Below are positions 8,445 to 18,846 of a stretch of DNA of 64,000 bases, piece after piece (the stretch's first letter is position 1; every line of letters starts with the position of its first letter). A program made the position numbers and the translations under genes. Origin of the DNA: Arenivirga flava (GTDB taxonomy: Bacteria > Actinomycetota > Actinomycetes > Actinomycetales > Microbacteriaceae). Under the pieces are notes generated by a model that worked only from the letters and a program-made list of their open reading frames with translations, had not been told where the DNA came from and ran no database searches. The DNA lies in the NCBI RefSeq assembly GCF_030161575.1, contig NZ_BSUL01000001.1, positions 2,213,809-2,277,808 on the forward strand, written 5' to 3'.

Positions 8445-9245
8445 ATGTTCCATGACGCGCGCCCGGCCGCGTTCGGCGTACGCCTCGCCATCGCCATCGC
8501 GGCGACCGCGGGCTTCATCGCCGTGTACGCCACCGCCGTGCTCACCGAGCGCGGTCAGCAGATCGACCAGCAGGCCCTCGAGGTCTCGGAGTACGCGCGC
8601 CCGGCGCTGCTCGCCCTCGTCTCCGTGCCGGCGCTGGCCATCGCCTGCGTCGGCGTGCTGCTGCTCGGACTCCTCTCGAGGCGCCCCCGCGCCGGCATCG
8701 CCGGCGCCGCCATCGTGGTGCTCGCGAACGTGCTCGGTCAGGCGCTCAAGTACGAGGTGCTCGTGCGCCCGGGGCTCGACTCCCCGGCGGCCAACACGCT
8801 GCCGAGCGGCCACATGATCGCCTTCGCCTCGGTGGCGGCAGGTCTGGTGATCGCCGCGCCACCGCGCCTGCGCGGCCTGCTGGGTGCCGCATCCGCCGCG
8901 CTGCTCGGCGTCGTGGCCTGGCTGCTGCTGCACGCCGGGTGGCACCGGCCCAGCGACATCGTGGCCTCGCTGCTGCTCGTCACCGCCGTGGCCGCGGTCG
9001 GCGCGCTCTTCGTGGAGCGTCCGCCCGCACGCCGGGTCGGCCGGGGCTGGGAGCGCGTGCTCGGCACGCTCGGCGCCGTCGGCCTCCTCGGCGCGGCGCT
9101 CGCCTTCGTCGCGGCGCAGTCGCTCGGCGGCGGCCTCGCCGAGCAGCTGCCGATCATCGCCGCCGACCTGCTGCTCGTCGGCGCGGCTCTGGCGTGCGTC
9201 GCCCTGGTGCTGCGCTCGGCGACGCCGGCGCGCGGCGCGCGCTGA
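8445..9245 (+). CDS. PAP2-family membrane phosphatase
   Basis: A 266-residue membrane phosphatase of the PAP2 superfamily, which removes phosphate from lipid phosphates such as phosphatidate or undecaprenyl pyrophosphate. The three active-site motifs are visible: KYEVLVRPG near residue 102 (K-x6-RP), LPSGH near residue 120, and GWHRPSD near residue 165 (the H-x3-D end of motif 3). About six hydrophobic segments are present. The ATG at 8445 is preferred over 8439 because AGGAGG at 8433-8438 is spaced correctly for it. The exact lipid substrate is not deducible. Confidence 0.85.
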   Translation: MFHDARPAAFGVRLAIAIAATAGFIAVYATAVLTERGQQIDQQALEVSEYARPALLALVSVPALAIACVGVLLLGLLSRRPRAGIAGAAIVVLANVLGQALKYEVLVRPGLDSPAANTLPSGHMIAFASVAAGLVIAAPPRLRGLLGAASAALLGVVAWLLLHAGWHRPSDIVASLLLVTAVAAVGALFVERPPARRVGRGWERVLGTLGAVGLLGAALAFVAAQSLGGGLAEQLPIIAADLLLVGAALACVALVLRSATPARGAR

Positions 9246-9251
9246 GCGGCC

Positions 9252-10310
9252 TCAGACCTCCGAGACGCGCAGCAGCGACTTGATCGCGCGGCGCTCGTGC
9301 ATGGCGAGGTACGCCTCGGCCACCTCGTCGAGCGGCAGTTCCAGGTCGAAGACCCGGCCCGGCTGCAGCGAGCCGTCGAGCACCTCGGGCAGCAGCTCCG
9401 CGATGTAGTTGCGCACGGGGGCGACGCCGCCGGCCACGTTCACGTTGCGCCCGAACAGCTCGCCGATGGGCAGCTCGGCGCCGCCCTTGGGCACGCCGAC
9501 GTAGCCCACCTGGCCCCCGGGACGGGCCGAGCGGATCGCCTGCTCCATCGACTCCCTGGTGCCGACGCACTCGAGCACCGCATCCGGTCCGATCCCGTCG
9601 AACAGCTCCTTGACCGCGGCGATGCCCTCGTCGCCGCGCAGCTCCACGACGTCGGTGGCGCCGAACTCGCGGGCGAGCGCCTGGCGGGCCGGGTTGCGGC
9701 TCATGATGACGATGCGGGCGGCGCCGAGACGAGCGGATGCGAGCACGCCGCACAGGCCGACCGCGCCGTCGCCGACGACCACGACCGTGGAGCCCTCGCG
9801 CACGCCCGCCGAGACGGCGGCGTGGTGGCCGGTGCCCATGACGTCGCTCAGGGTCAGCAGGTGCGGCACGAGCGCAGGGTCGACGGGGCCGGGCACGACG
9901 GCGAGGGTGCCGTCGGCGTGCGGCACGCGCACCCGCTCGCCCTGGCCGCCGTCGGCGAGGTGCCCCTCGCGGTCGTCGGCGCCCCACCAGCCACCGTCGA
10001 GGCAGCTCGTGCTCACGCCGTTGACGCAGTTGGCGCAGGTCATGTCGCAGTCGTAGAAGGGGGCGATCACGAAATCGCCGACGGCGACCTCCGACACGTC
10101 GTCGCCGACCGCCTCGACGACGCCGACGAACTCGTGCCCGATGCGCTTCGGCTCGGGCGCGTTGCCCACACCGCGGTAGGGCCAGAGGTCCGAGCCGCAG
10201 ACGCAGGCCGCCACGACCCGCACGATCGCATCGCGACCGCTGTGCAGCACCGGATCGGCCACCTCCTCGAGCCGGACGTCGCCTTCACCGTGGATCACCG
10301 TTGCACGCAT
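9252..10310 (-). CDS. Zinc-dependent alcohol dehydrogenase (MDR family)
   Basis: A 352-residue medium-chain dehydrogenase. The catalytic zinc ligands are in CVCGSD (Cys near residue 38) and GHEF (His near residue 59). The structural zinc site is the four-cysteine stretch in DCDMTCANCVNGVSTSCLDG at residues ~87-106. The NAD(P)-binding Rossmann motif is VVGDGAVGLCG near residue 176. It converges with the PAP2 gene with a 6-bp gap. Such enzymes oxidise alcohols or act as detoxifying threonine/glutathione-type dehydrogenases; the substrate is unknown. Confidence 0.87.
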   Translation of the reverse strand: MRATVIHGEGDVRLEEVADPVLHSGRDAIVRVVAACVCGSDLWPYRGVGNAPEPKRIGHEFVGVVEAVGDDVSEVAVGDFVIAPFYDCDMTCANCVNGVSTSCLDGGWWGADDREGHLADGGQGERVRVPHADGTLAVVPGPVDPALVPHLLTLSDVMGTGHHAAVSAGVREGSTVVVVGDGAVGLCGVLASARLGAARIVIMSRNPARQALAREFGATDVVELRGDEGIAAVKELFDGIGPDAVLECVGTRESMEQAIRSARPGGQVGYVGVPKGGAELPIGELFGRNVNVAGGVAPVRNYIAELLPEVLDGSLQPGRVFDLELPLDEVAEAYLAMHERRAIKSLLRVSEV

Positions 10311-10813
10311 CCTGCGACCCTACGCCCGAGCGGATGCGCGCCCGCCGGATGCGGTCCGGGCGCGGCCTGGGCGGTCCCGCATCCGCCCGGCCGTCTGCAT
10401 CGCGCGTCGCACCCCGCGGGCGGACGGGCTTGCGGCCGGACTGGGCAGTCATGGCACATGGCAGCACGCGGGCGACAACGCAGTACCGGCCCCCGTACGA
10501 CTTTGACGCATGCATGCGACTTACCCGATCCGGCGCGTGACCCTCCGGGTTGTCGGCGCACCTGCCGCAGCGCCGCCCATCCGCTCGCCGAAGCAACGCC
10601 CCGGCCGCGCGGCCAAGCAGCGACGCCGTACGGATGCGACCACGCAGCACCGGGCCCCGTACGCCCGTGTCGCATCGGTGCTGCATCCGCGCAGACGAGG
10701 CGCTCGAACCCGCAAGCGGATGCGCGTCCCGCGAGCTGCGCGCCGTGCGGCCACGGAGCGTTGGAGGAATCCGACAACTGTCGGAGCCGCATCCGCTCAG
10801 TAGGCTGTCGGTC
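10311..10813. repeat. 500-bp spacer with diverged 39-bp repeat pair and a 12-bp palindrome
   Basis: No convincing gene lies here. A 39-bp segment at 10473-10511 recurs in the same orientation at 10637-10675 with 31 of 39 bases identical. A perfect palindrome CGCATGCATGCG sits at 10507-10518, overlapping the end of the first copy. At least five copies of the octamer GCGGATGC or its complement also occur. The spacer separates the divergent alcohol dehydrogenase and acyl-CoA ligase, so the repeat pair could be operators. Confidence 0.6.
10801..10806 (+). promoter_or_regulatory. Leaderless-type -10 element
   Basis: TAGGCT ends seven bases before the GTG at 10814, placing the expected transcription start at the start codon of the acyl-CoA ligase. 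Confidence 0.5.
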
Positions 10814-12508
10814 GTGACCATCCGCGACGAACGCCCTTGGATCGCCAGCTACGCCGACGGAGTGCCGGAGGACCTGCCCGAGCAGACCGGCACGCTCGTC
10901 GACCTCATCGCCGCGTCGGTGCGCGACTACCCGCAGGCCACGGCCCTCGAGTTCTTCGCCGCCGAGACGAGCTACGCCGAGCTGGGCGAGCTCATCGAGC
11001 GCGCCGCCGAGGGCCTGCGCCGCCAGGGCGTGCGCAAGGGCGACACCGTCGCGATCGTGCTGCCGAACTGCCCGCAGCACGTCGTCGCCTTCTACGCGGC
11101 GCTGCGCCTCGGCGCGATCGTCGTCGAGCACAACCCGCTCTACACGCCGCGCGAGCTGCGCCACCAGTTCGAGGACCACGGCGCGAAGACCGTGATCGCC
11201 TGGGACAAGACGGTCGCGACCCTGCAGGACTTCCCGATGGACGTGCGCCCCGACACCATCGTGGCCGTCGACCTGCCGAGCGCGATGGGGCTGAAGACCC
11301 GCATCCTGCTGAACCTGCCGGTGAAGAAGGCGCGCGAGAGCAAGGCCGCGCTCACCACGCCGGCCAAGGGTGCGCTCGCCTGGAAGGACCTGCTGGCGCA
11401 CGGCCGCCTCGACCGGCAGCACGAGGGCCCGGCGCACGAGGACATCGCGCTGATCCAGTACACCTCCGGCACCACGGGCTCGCCGAAGGGCGCGGTGCTC
11501 ACCCACCGCAACCTCGTCGCCAACGCCGCCCAGTCGCGCGCATGGGTGCCCACGATCACCCGCGGCGACTGCACCGTCTACGCCGTGCTGCCGCTCTTCC
11601 ACGCCTACGGGCTCACGCTCTGCCTCACCTTCGCGATGAGCATGGGCGCGCGGCTCGTGCTCTTCCCCCGCTTCGACCCCGACCTGGTGCTGCCGGTCGT
11701 CAAGAAGCACCCGCCGACCTTCTTCCCCGCCGTGCCGCCGATCTACGACCGGCTCACGAAGGCCGCGCAGGCCAAGGGCGTCTCGCTCGAGGGCATCGAG
11801 ATCGCCATCTCGGGCGCCATGCCGCTCTACTCGGCGATCGTCGACCCGTGGGAGGCGGAGACGAAGGGGTTCCTCGTCGAGGGCTACGGCCTCAGCGAGA
11901 CCAGCCCGGTGATCAGCGCGAACCCGGTCGCGGACAACCGCAAGGCCGGCACCATCGGCCTGCCGCTGCCCGGCACCGAGGTGCGCATCGTCGACCCCGA
12001 AGACCCGACCGTCGTGCGCTCGCTCGGCGACGAGGGCGAGCTCGTGGTGCGCGGTCCGCAGGTGTTCGGCGGCTACTGGCGCAAGCCCGACGAGTCCGCC
12101 GCCGTGTTCGCCGACGGTTGGTTCCGCACCGGCGACATCGCGACGCTCGACGACGAGGGCTTCATCCGCATCGTCGACCGCATCAAGGAGCTCATCATCA
12201 CCGGCGGCTTCAACGTGGCCCCGAGCGAGGTCGAGGACGTGCTGCGCCGCTTCCCCGGCGTCGCCGACGTCGCGATCGTGGGGCTGCCCGACGACCGCTC
12301 GGGCGAGCAGGTCGTCGCCGCCGTCGTCGTCGAGGACGGAGCGGATGTGGACCCCGAGGCCCTGCGCGCGTTCGCCAGGGCCGAGATGGCCGCGTACAAG
12401 GCGCCCCGGCGCATCGAGTTCGTCGACGAGCTGCCCCGCAGCCTCATCGGCAAGGTGCTGCGGCGACAGGTGCGCGAGCGCCTGCAGGCCACGGGCACGG
12501 AGGGCTGA
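10814..12508 (+). CDS. Long-chain fatty-acid/AMP-dependent CoA ligase
   Basis: A 564-residue member of the ANL adenylate-forming superfamily, which activates carboxylic acids with ATP and joins them to CoA. Motifs are in order: the P-loop-like YTSGTTGSPKG near residue 217, VEGYGLSETSP near residue 355, GWFRTGDIA near residue 435, the hinge IVDRIKELIITGGFNV near residue 453, and the C-terminal catalytic lysine in LIGKVLRR. Length and motifs fit FadD-type long-chain acyl-CoA synthetases. The GTG start is chosen because TAGGCT lies seven bases upstream and no ribosome site is evident. Confidence 0.88.
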   Translation: MTIRDERPWIASYADGVPEDLPEQTGTLVDLIAASVRDYPQATALEFFAAETSYAELGELIERAAEGLRRQGVRKGDTVAIVLPNCPQHVVAFYAALRLGAIVVEHNPLYTPRELRHQFEDHGAKTVIAWDKTVATLQDFPMDVRPDTIVAVDLPSAMGLKTRILLNLPVKKARESKAALTTPAKGALAWKDLLAHGRLDRQHEGPAHEDIALIQYTSGTTGSPKGAVLTHRNLVANAAQSRAWVPTITRGDCTVYAVLPLFHAYGLTLCLTFAMSMGARLVLFPRFDPDLVLPVVKKHPPTFFPAVPPIYDRLTKAAQAKGVSLEGIEIAISGAMPLYSAIVDPWEAETKGFLVEGYGLSETSPVISANPVADNRKAGTIGLPLPGTEVRIVDPEDPTVVRSLGDEGELVVRGPQVFGGYWRKPDESAAVFADGWFRTGDIATLDDEGFIRIVDRIKELIITGGFNVAPSEVEDVLRRFPGVADVAIVGLPDDRSGEQVVAAVVVEDGADVDPEALRAFARAEMAAYKAPRRIEFVDELPRSLIGKVLRRQVRERLQATGTEG

Positions 12509-12512
12509 GCGG

Positions 12513-12983
12513 ATGTTCGACGAGCGCACCGCGCCCCTGGCCCCGGATGCGGACGACCGCCACGCGTACGCGGCGAGCGCCGCGATCGACCTGCGCGCCG
12601 AATCCGCCCGCACCGCCCGGATGGGCGACGACGCGCCCGCCGAGCTCTGGCGCGCGGTCTTCGCGCTGCCGCGCTGGGTGTTCATCGCCCGCACGCTCGA
12701 GGACGGCACGCGCCAGCCGCTCGCCGTGATCGACGACGAGCACCGGCCGATGATGCTGGCCTTCACCTCCGCGGCCCGAGCGCACGCCGCCGCCGAGCGC
12801 CGCGGCGCGCTCGAGGAGGGCACCGAGGTCGTCGGCGTGCCGCCGATCGCGGTCGTCGAGGGGTACGAGCAGTACCTACGCTCGGGGGTGCAGGGCATCG
12901 TCTTCGACGAGGGTTCGACGGGCTTCCCGCTGCTGCTCAAGCAGCTGCCGTCGCTGCACCGGGCGGTCGGCGGCGCGGCGTAG
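12513..12983 (+). CDS. Hypothetical protein, possibly SseB-like
   Basis: A 156-residue soluble protein starting four bases after the ligase stop, so probably co-transcribed. The order of segments (LPRWVFIARTLEDGTRQPLA, then MMLAFTSAARAHAAA, then GVQGIVFDEGSTGFPL) resembles the SseB N-terminal fold, where a strand-rich domain carries an FTS motif. That match is by eye and weak. No catalytic motif is visible. Function unknown. Confidence 0.6.
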   Translation: MFDERTAPLAPDADDRHAYAASAAIDLRAESARTARMGDDAPAELWRAVFALPRWVFIARTLEDGTRQPLAVIDDEHRPMMLAFTSAARAHAAAERRGALEEGTEVVGVPPIAVVEGYEQYLRSGVQGIVFDEGSTGFPLLLKQLPSLHRAVGGAA

Positions 12984-13020
12984 CACCGCGCGGCGGGCAT
13001 GCGATGACGGCGCCCTGAGC

Positions 13021-13170
13021 CGCCTCCCGTCCTCCCGCGCCTCTCCGCTCCTCCCGCGCCCCTCCGCTCCTCCCGCGCCCCTCCTCTCCTTCCGCGCCCC
13101 TCCGCTCCTCCTGCTCCCCACTCGTCTTCCCGCGCCCCTCTCGTCCTCCTGCTCCCCGCCCGCTCTGTCC
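13021..13170. repeat. Homopyrimidine low-complexity tract
   Basis: About 150 bases are almost pure C/T on the plus strand, built from imperfect repeats of CTCCGCTCCTCCCGCGCCC. No gene or promoter is visible. Such tracts can form triplex DNA and are prone to replication slippage. Confidence 0.75.
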
Positions 13171-13251
13171 CACATGACGGAGGTCGGGCATGGGGAGGCT
13201 CGATCCGCTTGCTGGGCGCCCGACCCCGCCCAGATCCCCGTCATTCGGGAC
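13167..13251. repeat. Intergenic inverted-repeat element (copy 1 of the AATGACGGA family)
   Basis: The left arm at 13167-13181 (GTCCCACATGACGGA) pairs with the right arm at 13235-13251 (complement GTCCCGAATGACGGGGA), enclosing about 53 bases. The same arm sequence recurs at four other places in this window. Confidence 0.6.
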
Positions 13252-13483
13252 GGGGTGCCGGCCCGGTGAGAAGCCGTGGGCGGCGCACAGTGGGCAGGGC
13301 GGCGCAGGCCGCGGACAGGGCAGCCGAGGCCGGCCGGGGCGACGCCTGCAGGCGCGCAGCGGCGTGCACCCGCACCGTGACCAGCGGATGCGCCCACCGC
13401 GACCAGCGGATGCGCTCAGCGCGCCCAGCGCGCTCTGAGCGGAATCGCGCGGGCGCGCATCCGCTCGGTGGCAGGATCAGCGG

Positions 13484-15328
13484 GTGAGCATGATGGGCGG
13501 CGGCGGGCCGAAGGGACGGATCGGCAGCGCCGACGCCGATGCGCAGCGCGCCCGGAATGCCGAGGCGCCGCGGATCCCCGACCTGGGCCGGCGCATCGCC
13601 GGCCTCTTCCGCCCGCACCGGCTGGCGCTCTCCGGCATCATCGCCCTCGTGCTCGCGGGTGCCGGCCTCGCCGTCGTGCCGCCGCTGCTCACCGAGACGG
13701 TGTTCGACGAGGCGCTGTTCCCCGCGTCCGGCGGCCCGGTGCTCGACCTCCTGCTCGAGCTCGTGCTGCTCATGATCGCCATCTTCGTGCTCACCGGCCT
13801 GCTGAGCGTGGCCCAGACCGCCCTGACCGCGCGGGTCGGCAACCGGGTGATGGGCGGACTGCGGGTCAGCCTGTTCCGGCACCTGCAGTCGCTCGAGCTC
13901 GGCTTCTTCACGCGCACGAAGACGGGCGTGATCCAGTCGCGGCTGCAGAACGACGTGGGCGGCGTCGCGAGCGTGCTCACCAACACGGTCTCGAGCGTCA
14001 TCGGCAACGCCGTCACGGTGGTCGCGTCGCTCGTGGCGATGCTGCTGCTCAGCTGGCAGCTCACGCTCATCGCGGTCGTCGTCATGCCGTTGCTCGCGCT
14101 CGCGCAGCGCCGCGTCGGCCAGGTGCGCGCGCGCATCGCGACGCGCACGCAGGAGTCGCTCTCCGAGATGACCGCCATCACGCAGGAGTCGCTGAGCGTC
14201 TCGGGCGTGCTGCTGGCGAAGAGCTTCAACCGGCAGCAGGCCGAGACGGCGCGCTACAGCGAGGCCAATGACCGGCAGGTGGCGCTGCAGGTGCAGCAGG
14301 CGATGAGCGGTCAGTGGTTCTTCGCGATCGTCACGATCTTCCTCTCGGCGATCCCCGCGATCGTCTACCTGGTCTCCGGCTACCTCGTCACCGGCGACGT
14401 GGCCGAGATCAGCGCCGGCACCATCGTGGCCTTCACCACCGTGCAGGCGCGGCTGCTCTTCCCCCTGCTCGGCCTCATGCGGGTGGCCCTCGACCTGCAG
14501 ACCTCCGGCGCGCTCTTCGCCCGCATCTTCGAGTACCTCGACCTGCGGCCCGGCATCGAGCAGCGAGCGGATGCGGTGAGCCTGCCCGAGGACGGCCCGC
14601 TCGGGGTGCGCTTCGAGCAGGTCTCCTTCCGCTACCCCGGCCCCGGGGCGGATGTGCTGCACGGCGTCGATCTGACGGTCGAGCCCGGCACGTTCGCCGC
14701 GTTCGTCGGCCCCTCCGGCGCCGGCAAGTCGACGATCGCCTCGCTCATCCCGCGCTTCTGGGACGCCACCGGCGGCCGCGTCGTCATCGGCGGCGCGGAC
14801 GTGCGCGACCTGCGCCAGGACTCCCTCGTCGGCGCCATCGGCATCGTCAGCCAGGAGACCTACCTGTTCCACGCGTCCATCGCCGACAACCTGCGCTACG
14901 CCAAGCCGGATGCGACGGATGCGGAGCTCCGGGCCGCAGCGCGCGCGGCGAGCATCCACGACACGATCGCGAGCTTCCCGGAGGGCTACGACACCGTCGT
15001 GGGCGAGCGCGGATACCGGCTCTCCGGCGGCGAGCAGCAACGGGTGGCCATCGCGCGGGTGCTGCTGAAGGACCCCCGCATCCTCGTGCTCGACGAGGCC
15101 ACCAGCGCCCTCGACAGCGTCAGCGAGCGCGTGGTGCAGGCCGCTCTCGACGCCGCGGCGCACGGCCGCACCACCGTCGCCATCGCGCACCGGCTCTCGA
15201 CGGTGCAGCACGCGGACATCATCTTCGTGGTGGAGCGCGGCCGCATCGTCGAGCGCGGCACGCACGGGCAGCTGCTCGCGGCCGGCGGGCTCTACGCCCG
15301 CCTGCACCACGAGCAGGCCGAGGCGTAG
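13484..15328 (+). CDS. ABC exporter, fused membrane and ATPase domains
   Basis: A 614-residue half-transporter of the MsbA/LmrA type. Residues ~50-340 form six membrane helices and residues ~370-610 the ATPase. Visible motifs are Walker A GPSGAGKST near residue 408, the Q-loop in VSQETYLF, the ABC signature LSGGEQQR near residue 510, and Walker B ILVLDEATSALD. Such proteins work as dimers and export lipids, drugs or peptides. Start GTG at 13484 (then ATG ATG); two copies of the GCGGATGC octamer and its complement lie just upstream. Substrate unknown. Confidence 0.9.
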   Translation: MSMMGGGGPKGRIGSADADAQRARNAEAPRIPDLGRRIAGLFRPHRLALSGIIALVLAGAGLAVVPPLLTETVFDEALFPASGGPVLDLLLELVLLMIAIFVLTGLLSVAQTALTARVGNRVMGGLRVSLFRHLQSLELGFFTRTKTGVIQSRLQNDVGGVASVLTNTVSSVIGNAVTVVASLVAMLLLSWQLTLIAVVVMPLLALAQRRVGQVRARIATRTQESLSEMTAITQESLSVSGVLLAKSFNRQQAETARYSEANDRQVALQVQQAMSGQWFFAIVTIFLSAIPAIVYLVSGYLVTGDVAEISAGTIVAFTTVQARLLFPLLGLMRVALDLQTSGALFARIFEYLDLRPGIEQRADAVSLPEDGPLGVRFEQVSFRYPGPGADVLHGVDLTVEPGTFAAFVGPSGAGKSTIASLIPRFWDATGGRVVIGGADVRDLRQDSLVGAIGIVSQETYLFHASIADNLRYAKPDATDAELRAAARAASIHDTIASFPEGYDTVVGERGYRLSGGEQQRVAIARVLLKDPRILVLDEATSALDSVSERVVQAALDAAAHGRTTVAIAHRLSTVQHADIIFVVERGRIVERGTHGQLLAAGGLYARLHHEQAEA

Positions 15329-15329
15329 C

Positions 15330-15545
15330 TCAGCGCTTGAGCTTGCGCAGCGCGCTCGGCTTGTGGGCCGCCTGCGCGCCCGTCTTCTCCGACTCGACGA
15401 CGAGCATCGGCTCGTCCTCGCTTGCGGTGAAGTCGTTGCCCTCGATGGAGAAGTCCTTCGTCTTGCGGTCCACGACCTTGCCCTGGGTGCGCCCCTGCGG
15501 GGTGTCCCACGAGACCCGGTCGCCCTTGCCGATGCTGTCGCTCAT
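15330..15545 (-). CDS. DUF2945 / HVA1-type TUDOR-like small protein
   Basis: A 71-residue protein with the pattern GKGDRVSWDTPQGRTQGKVV near the N-terminus and a lysine-rich tail, matching the DUF2945 family (hypervirulence-associated TUDOR domain). The fold is a small SH3-like barrel of unknown role. The ATG at 15545 is chosen over the upstream in-frame start at 15623 because the family begins just before this motif. It ends one base after the convergent ABC exporter. Confidence 0.75.
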   Translation of the reverse strand: MSDSIGKGDRVSWDTPQGRTQGKVVDRKTKDFSIEGNDFTASEDEPMLVVESEKTGAQAAHKPSALRKLKR

Positions 15546-15673
15546 GGGCACAGTCGAGGCCGCCACGCTCGATCCGGGCGGGGAAGCGGATGGGCGCGCG
15601 GTGTGAGCGGGGGATGCGCGCATCCGCTCGGTCGCAGAATCATTCCGAACCCGAACCTCACCCTGGAGACACC

Positions 15674-15763
15674 GTGCCCGAGAACACCCTGCCCCCGACC
15701 TCCTTCGACGAGACGCTCACCCAGCCGATCGACATGGCCGCGCTGCTCGCCGAGCGCGACTGA
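15674..15763 (+). CDS. Candidate 29-residue small protein or truncated gene start
   Basis: A GTG at 15674 preceded by TGGAGA at good spacing opens a 29-codon frame ending in TGA at 15761-15763. The peptide (PENTLPPTSFDETL, then QPIDMAALLAERD) is acidic with no hydrophobic segment. A hairpin follows directly. It may be a real small protein or the 5' remnant of a deleted gene, since a truncated transporter lies just beyond. I recognise no family. Confidence 0.4.
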   Translation: MPENTLPPTSFDETLTQPIDMAALLAERD

Positions 15764-15776
15764 CCGCCAGCGGCGA

Positions 15777-15812
15777 GCGGACCCGACGAACGGGTCCGAC
15801 GAACGGGTCCGC
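15777..15812 (+). terminator. Hairpin with repeated arm, possible terminator
   Basis: GCGGACCCG at 15777-15785 can pair with either of two copies of CGGGTCCG (15791-15798 and 15804-15811), each preceded by ACGAA. It lies 14 bases after the small frame's stop. There is no T-run, so intrinsic termination is uncertain. Confidence 0.4.
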
Positions 15813-15883
15813 AGTACGCGGATGACAGCGCAGCATCCGCTCCGGTACCGCGCCGTCGTGCGCGTACTCCGAAGGGCCGACGC

Positions 15884-15958
15884 CACGGTCGGCAGCCGAG
15901 CGGACGCCGTAGGCTCGACGGCACGGTCGGCAGCCGAGCGGACGCCGTAGGCTCGACG
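15884..15958. repeat. Perfect 37-bp tandem duplication
   Basis: The 37 bases at 15884-15920 recur without change at 15922-15958 (period 38). Each copy contains GCCGTAGGCTCGACG, whose TAGGCT resembles the leaderless -10 elements of this window. The array abuts the 3' end of the truncated transporter on the opposite strand. No gene in the sense direction follows. Confidence 0.85.
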
Positions 15959-15964
15959 ACGTGC

Positions 15965-16264
15965 TCAGCCGCCGAGCGCCACGAGCACCAGGCCGGCCGC
16001 AGCGACGACCGCGGCGACCAGGCGCGCCCAGGGTCGATCCTCGGCGGGCACGAACCCGCCCCAGAGGCTCACGAGCACCACGTCGACCTCGCGCATCGGC
16101 GCGACGAGCGACACGGTCAGGTCGGCGAGGGCGTAGCCGCCCTGCAGCACCAGCATGTGCGCGACGTGCAGCACGCCCGAGACGCCGACGCCGTGCGCGA
16201 GCACGTTCCAGACGGCGTGGGCGACGGCGGCGCCGAGGACGAGGAGCAGAGCGAGGGGTGACAC
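15965..16264 (-). pseudogene. Internally deleted EamA/DMT transporter remnant
   Basis: A 99-residue frame that begins like a drug/metabolite transporter (SPLALLLVLGAAVAHAVWN, helix 1) and ends like its last two helices (APMREVDVVLVSLWGG, then LVAAVVAAAGLVLVAL), with most of the central helices missing. Intact EamA proteins have about ten helices and 280-300 residues. GTG start. The in-frame deletion leaves an open frame, but transport activity is unlikely. The tandem repeat at its 3' side suggests a locally unstable region. Confidence 0.6.
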
Positions 16265-16342
16265 GCCCGCGCGACGCTACGGGTGCCGCGTCAACGGCGA
16301 GCGGATGCGCACTCCCGCTACCCCTGCGGGTCCGCAGCACTC

Positions 16343-16401
16343 CAGATCGGCGAGGAACAGCCGCTCCCGCCAGCCGAAAGCGGCAGGAACCCGCCGATCT
16401 G
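16343..16401 (-). terminator. Nested inverted repeat downstream of clpB
   Basis: CAGATCGGCG at 16343-16352 is perfectly complementary to 16392-16401, and an inner GCCGCT/AGCGGC pair lies within. It is about 140 bases past the clpB stop and could end that transcript, though no T-run follows. The remaining spacer at 16265-16539 contains GCGGATGC octamers and nothing else I recognise. Confidence 0.4.
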
Positions 16402-16539
16402 CGGATGGCAGGTGGGCTGCGGGAGGCTCAGGGCCAAGGGGCGCTCAGGGCAAAGCAGGGCGCAGCGGGACGCAGCGCGGCGAGCGCGGCGAGCGGATGC
16501 GAGCCGCAGCTCCGGGGCCCCGCATCCGCTCCCCGCCGA

Positions 16540-18696
<2,157 letters not shown>

Positions 18697-18714
18697 CATG
18701 TCCTCCTCGAAAGA

Positions 18715-18735
18715 CTTGAGTTGTGTTGACTCAAG
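18715..18735 (-). promoter_or_regulatory. HAIR operator (HspR site)
   Basis: A perfect inverted repeat CTTGAGT-N7-ACTCAAG, the consensus HspR-binding HAIR element, lies 19 bases upstream of the clpB start. HspR, encoded at 25.8-26.2 kb in this window, should repress clpB here. Confidence 0.9.
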
Positions 18736-18736
18736 A

Positions 18737-18763
18737 TTAGCACTCGACCCCACCGAGTGCCAG
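18737..18763 (-). promoter_or_regulatory. CIRCE-like operator (HrcA site)
   Basis: TTAGCACTC at 18737-18745, a nine-base spacer, then GAGTGCCAG match the CIRCE consensus TTAGCACTC-N9-GAGTGCTAA at 16 of 18 positions. It starts one base from the HAIR element, suggesting joint HspR and HrcA control of clpB. Confidence 0.75.
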
Positions 18764-18846
18764 ATTCACCGGCGCTTCCAGGGCGACCCCCGTTCGGGGG
18801 ATACGCTCGGCCATCATGTCCGTCTGAACCCCTGGAGGAACAGCAC

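Noticed and set aside
10285..13000. Long reverse frame (901 residues) over the acyl-CoA ligase
   Set aside because: Antisense to a gene with a full set of ANL motifs; no domain of its own.
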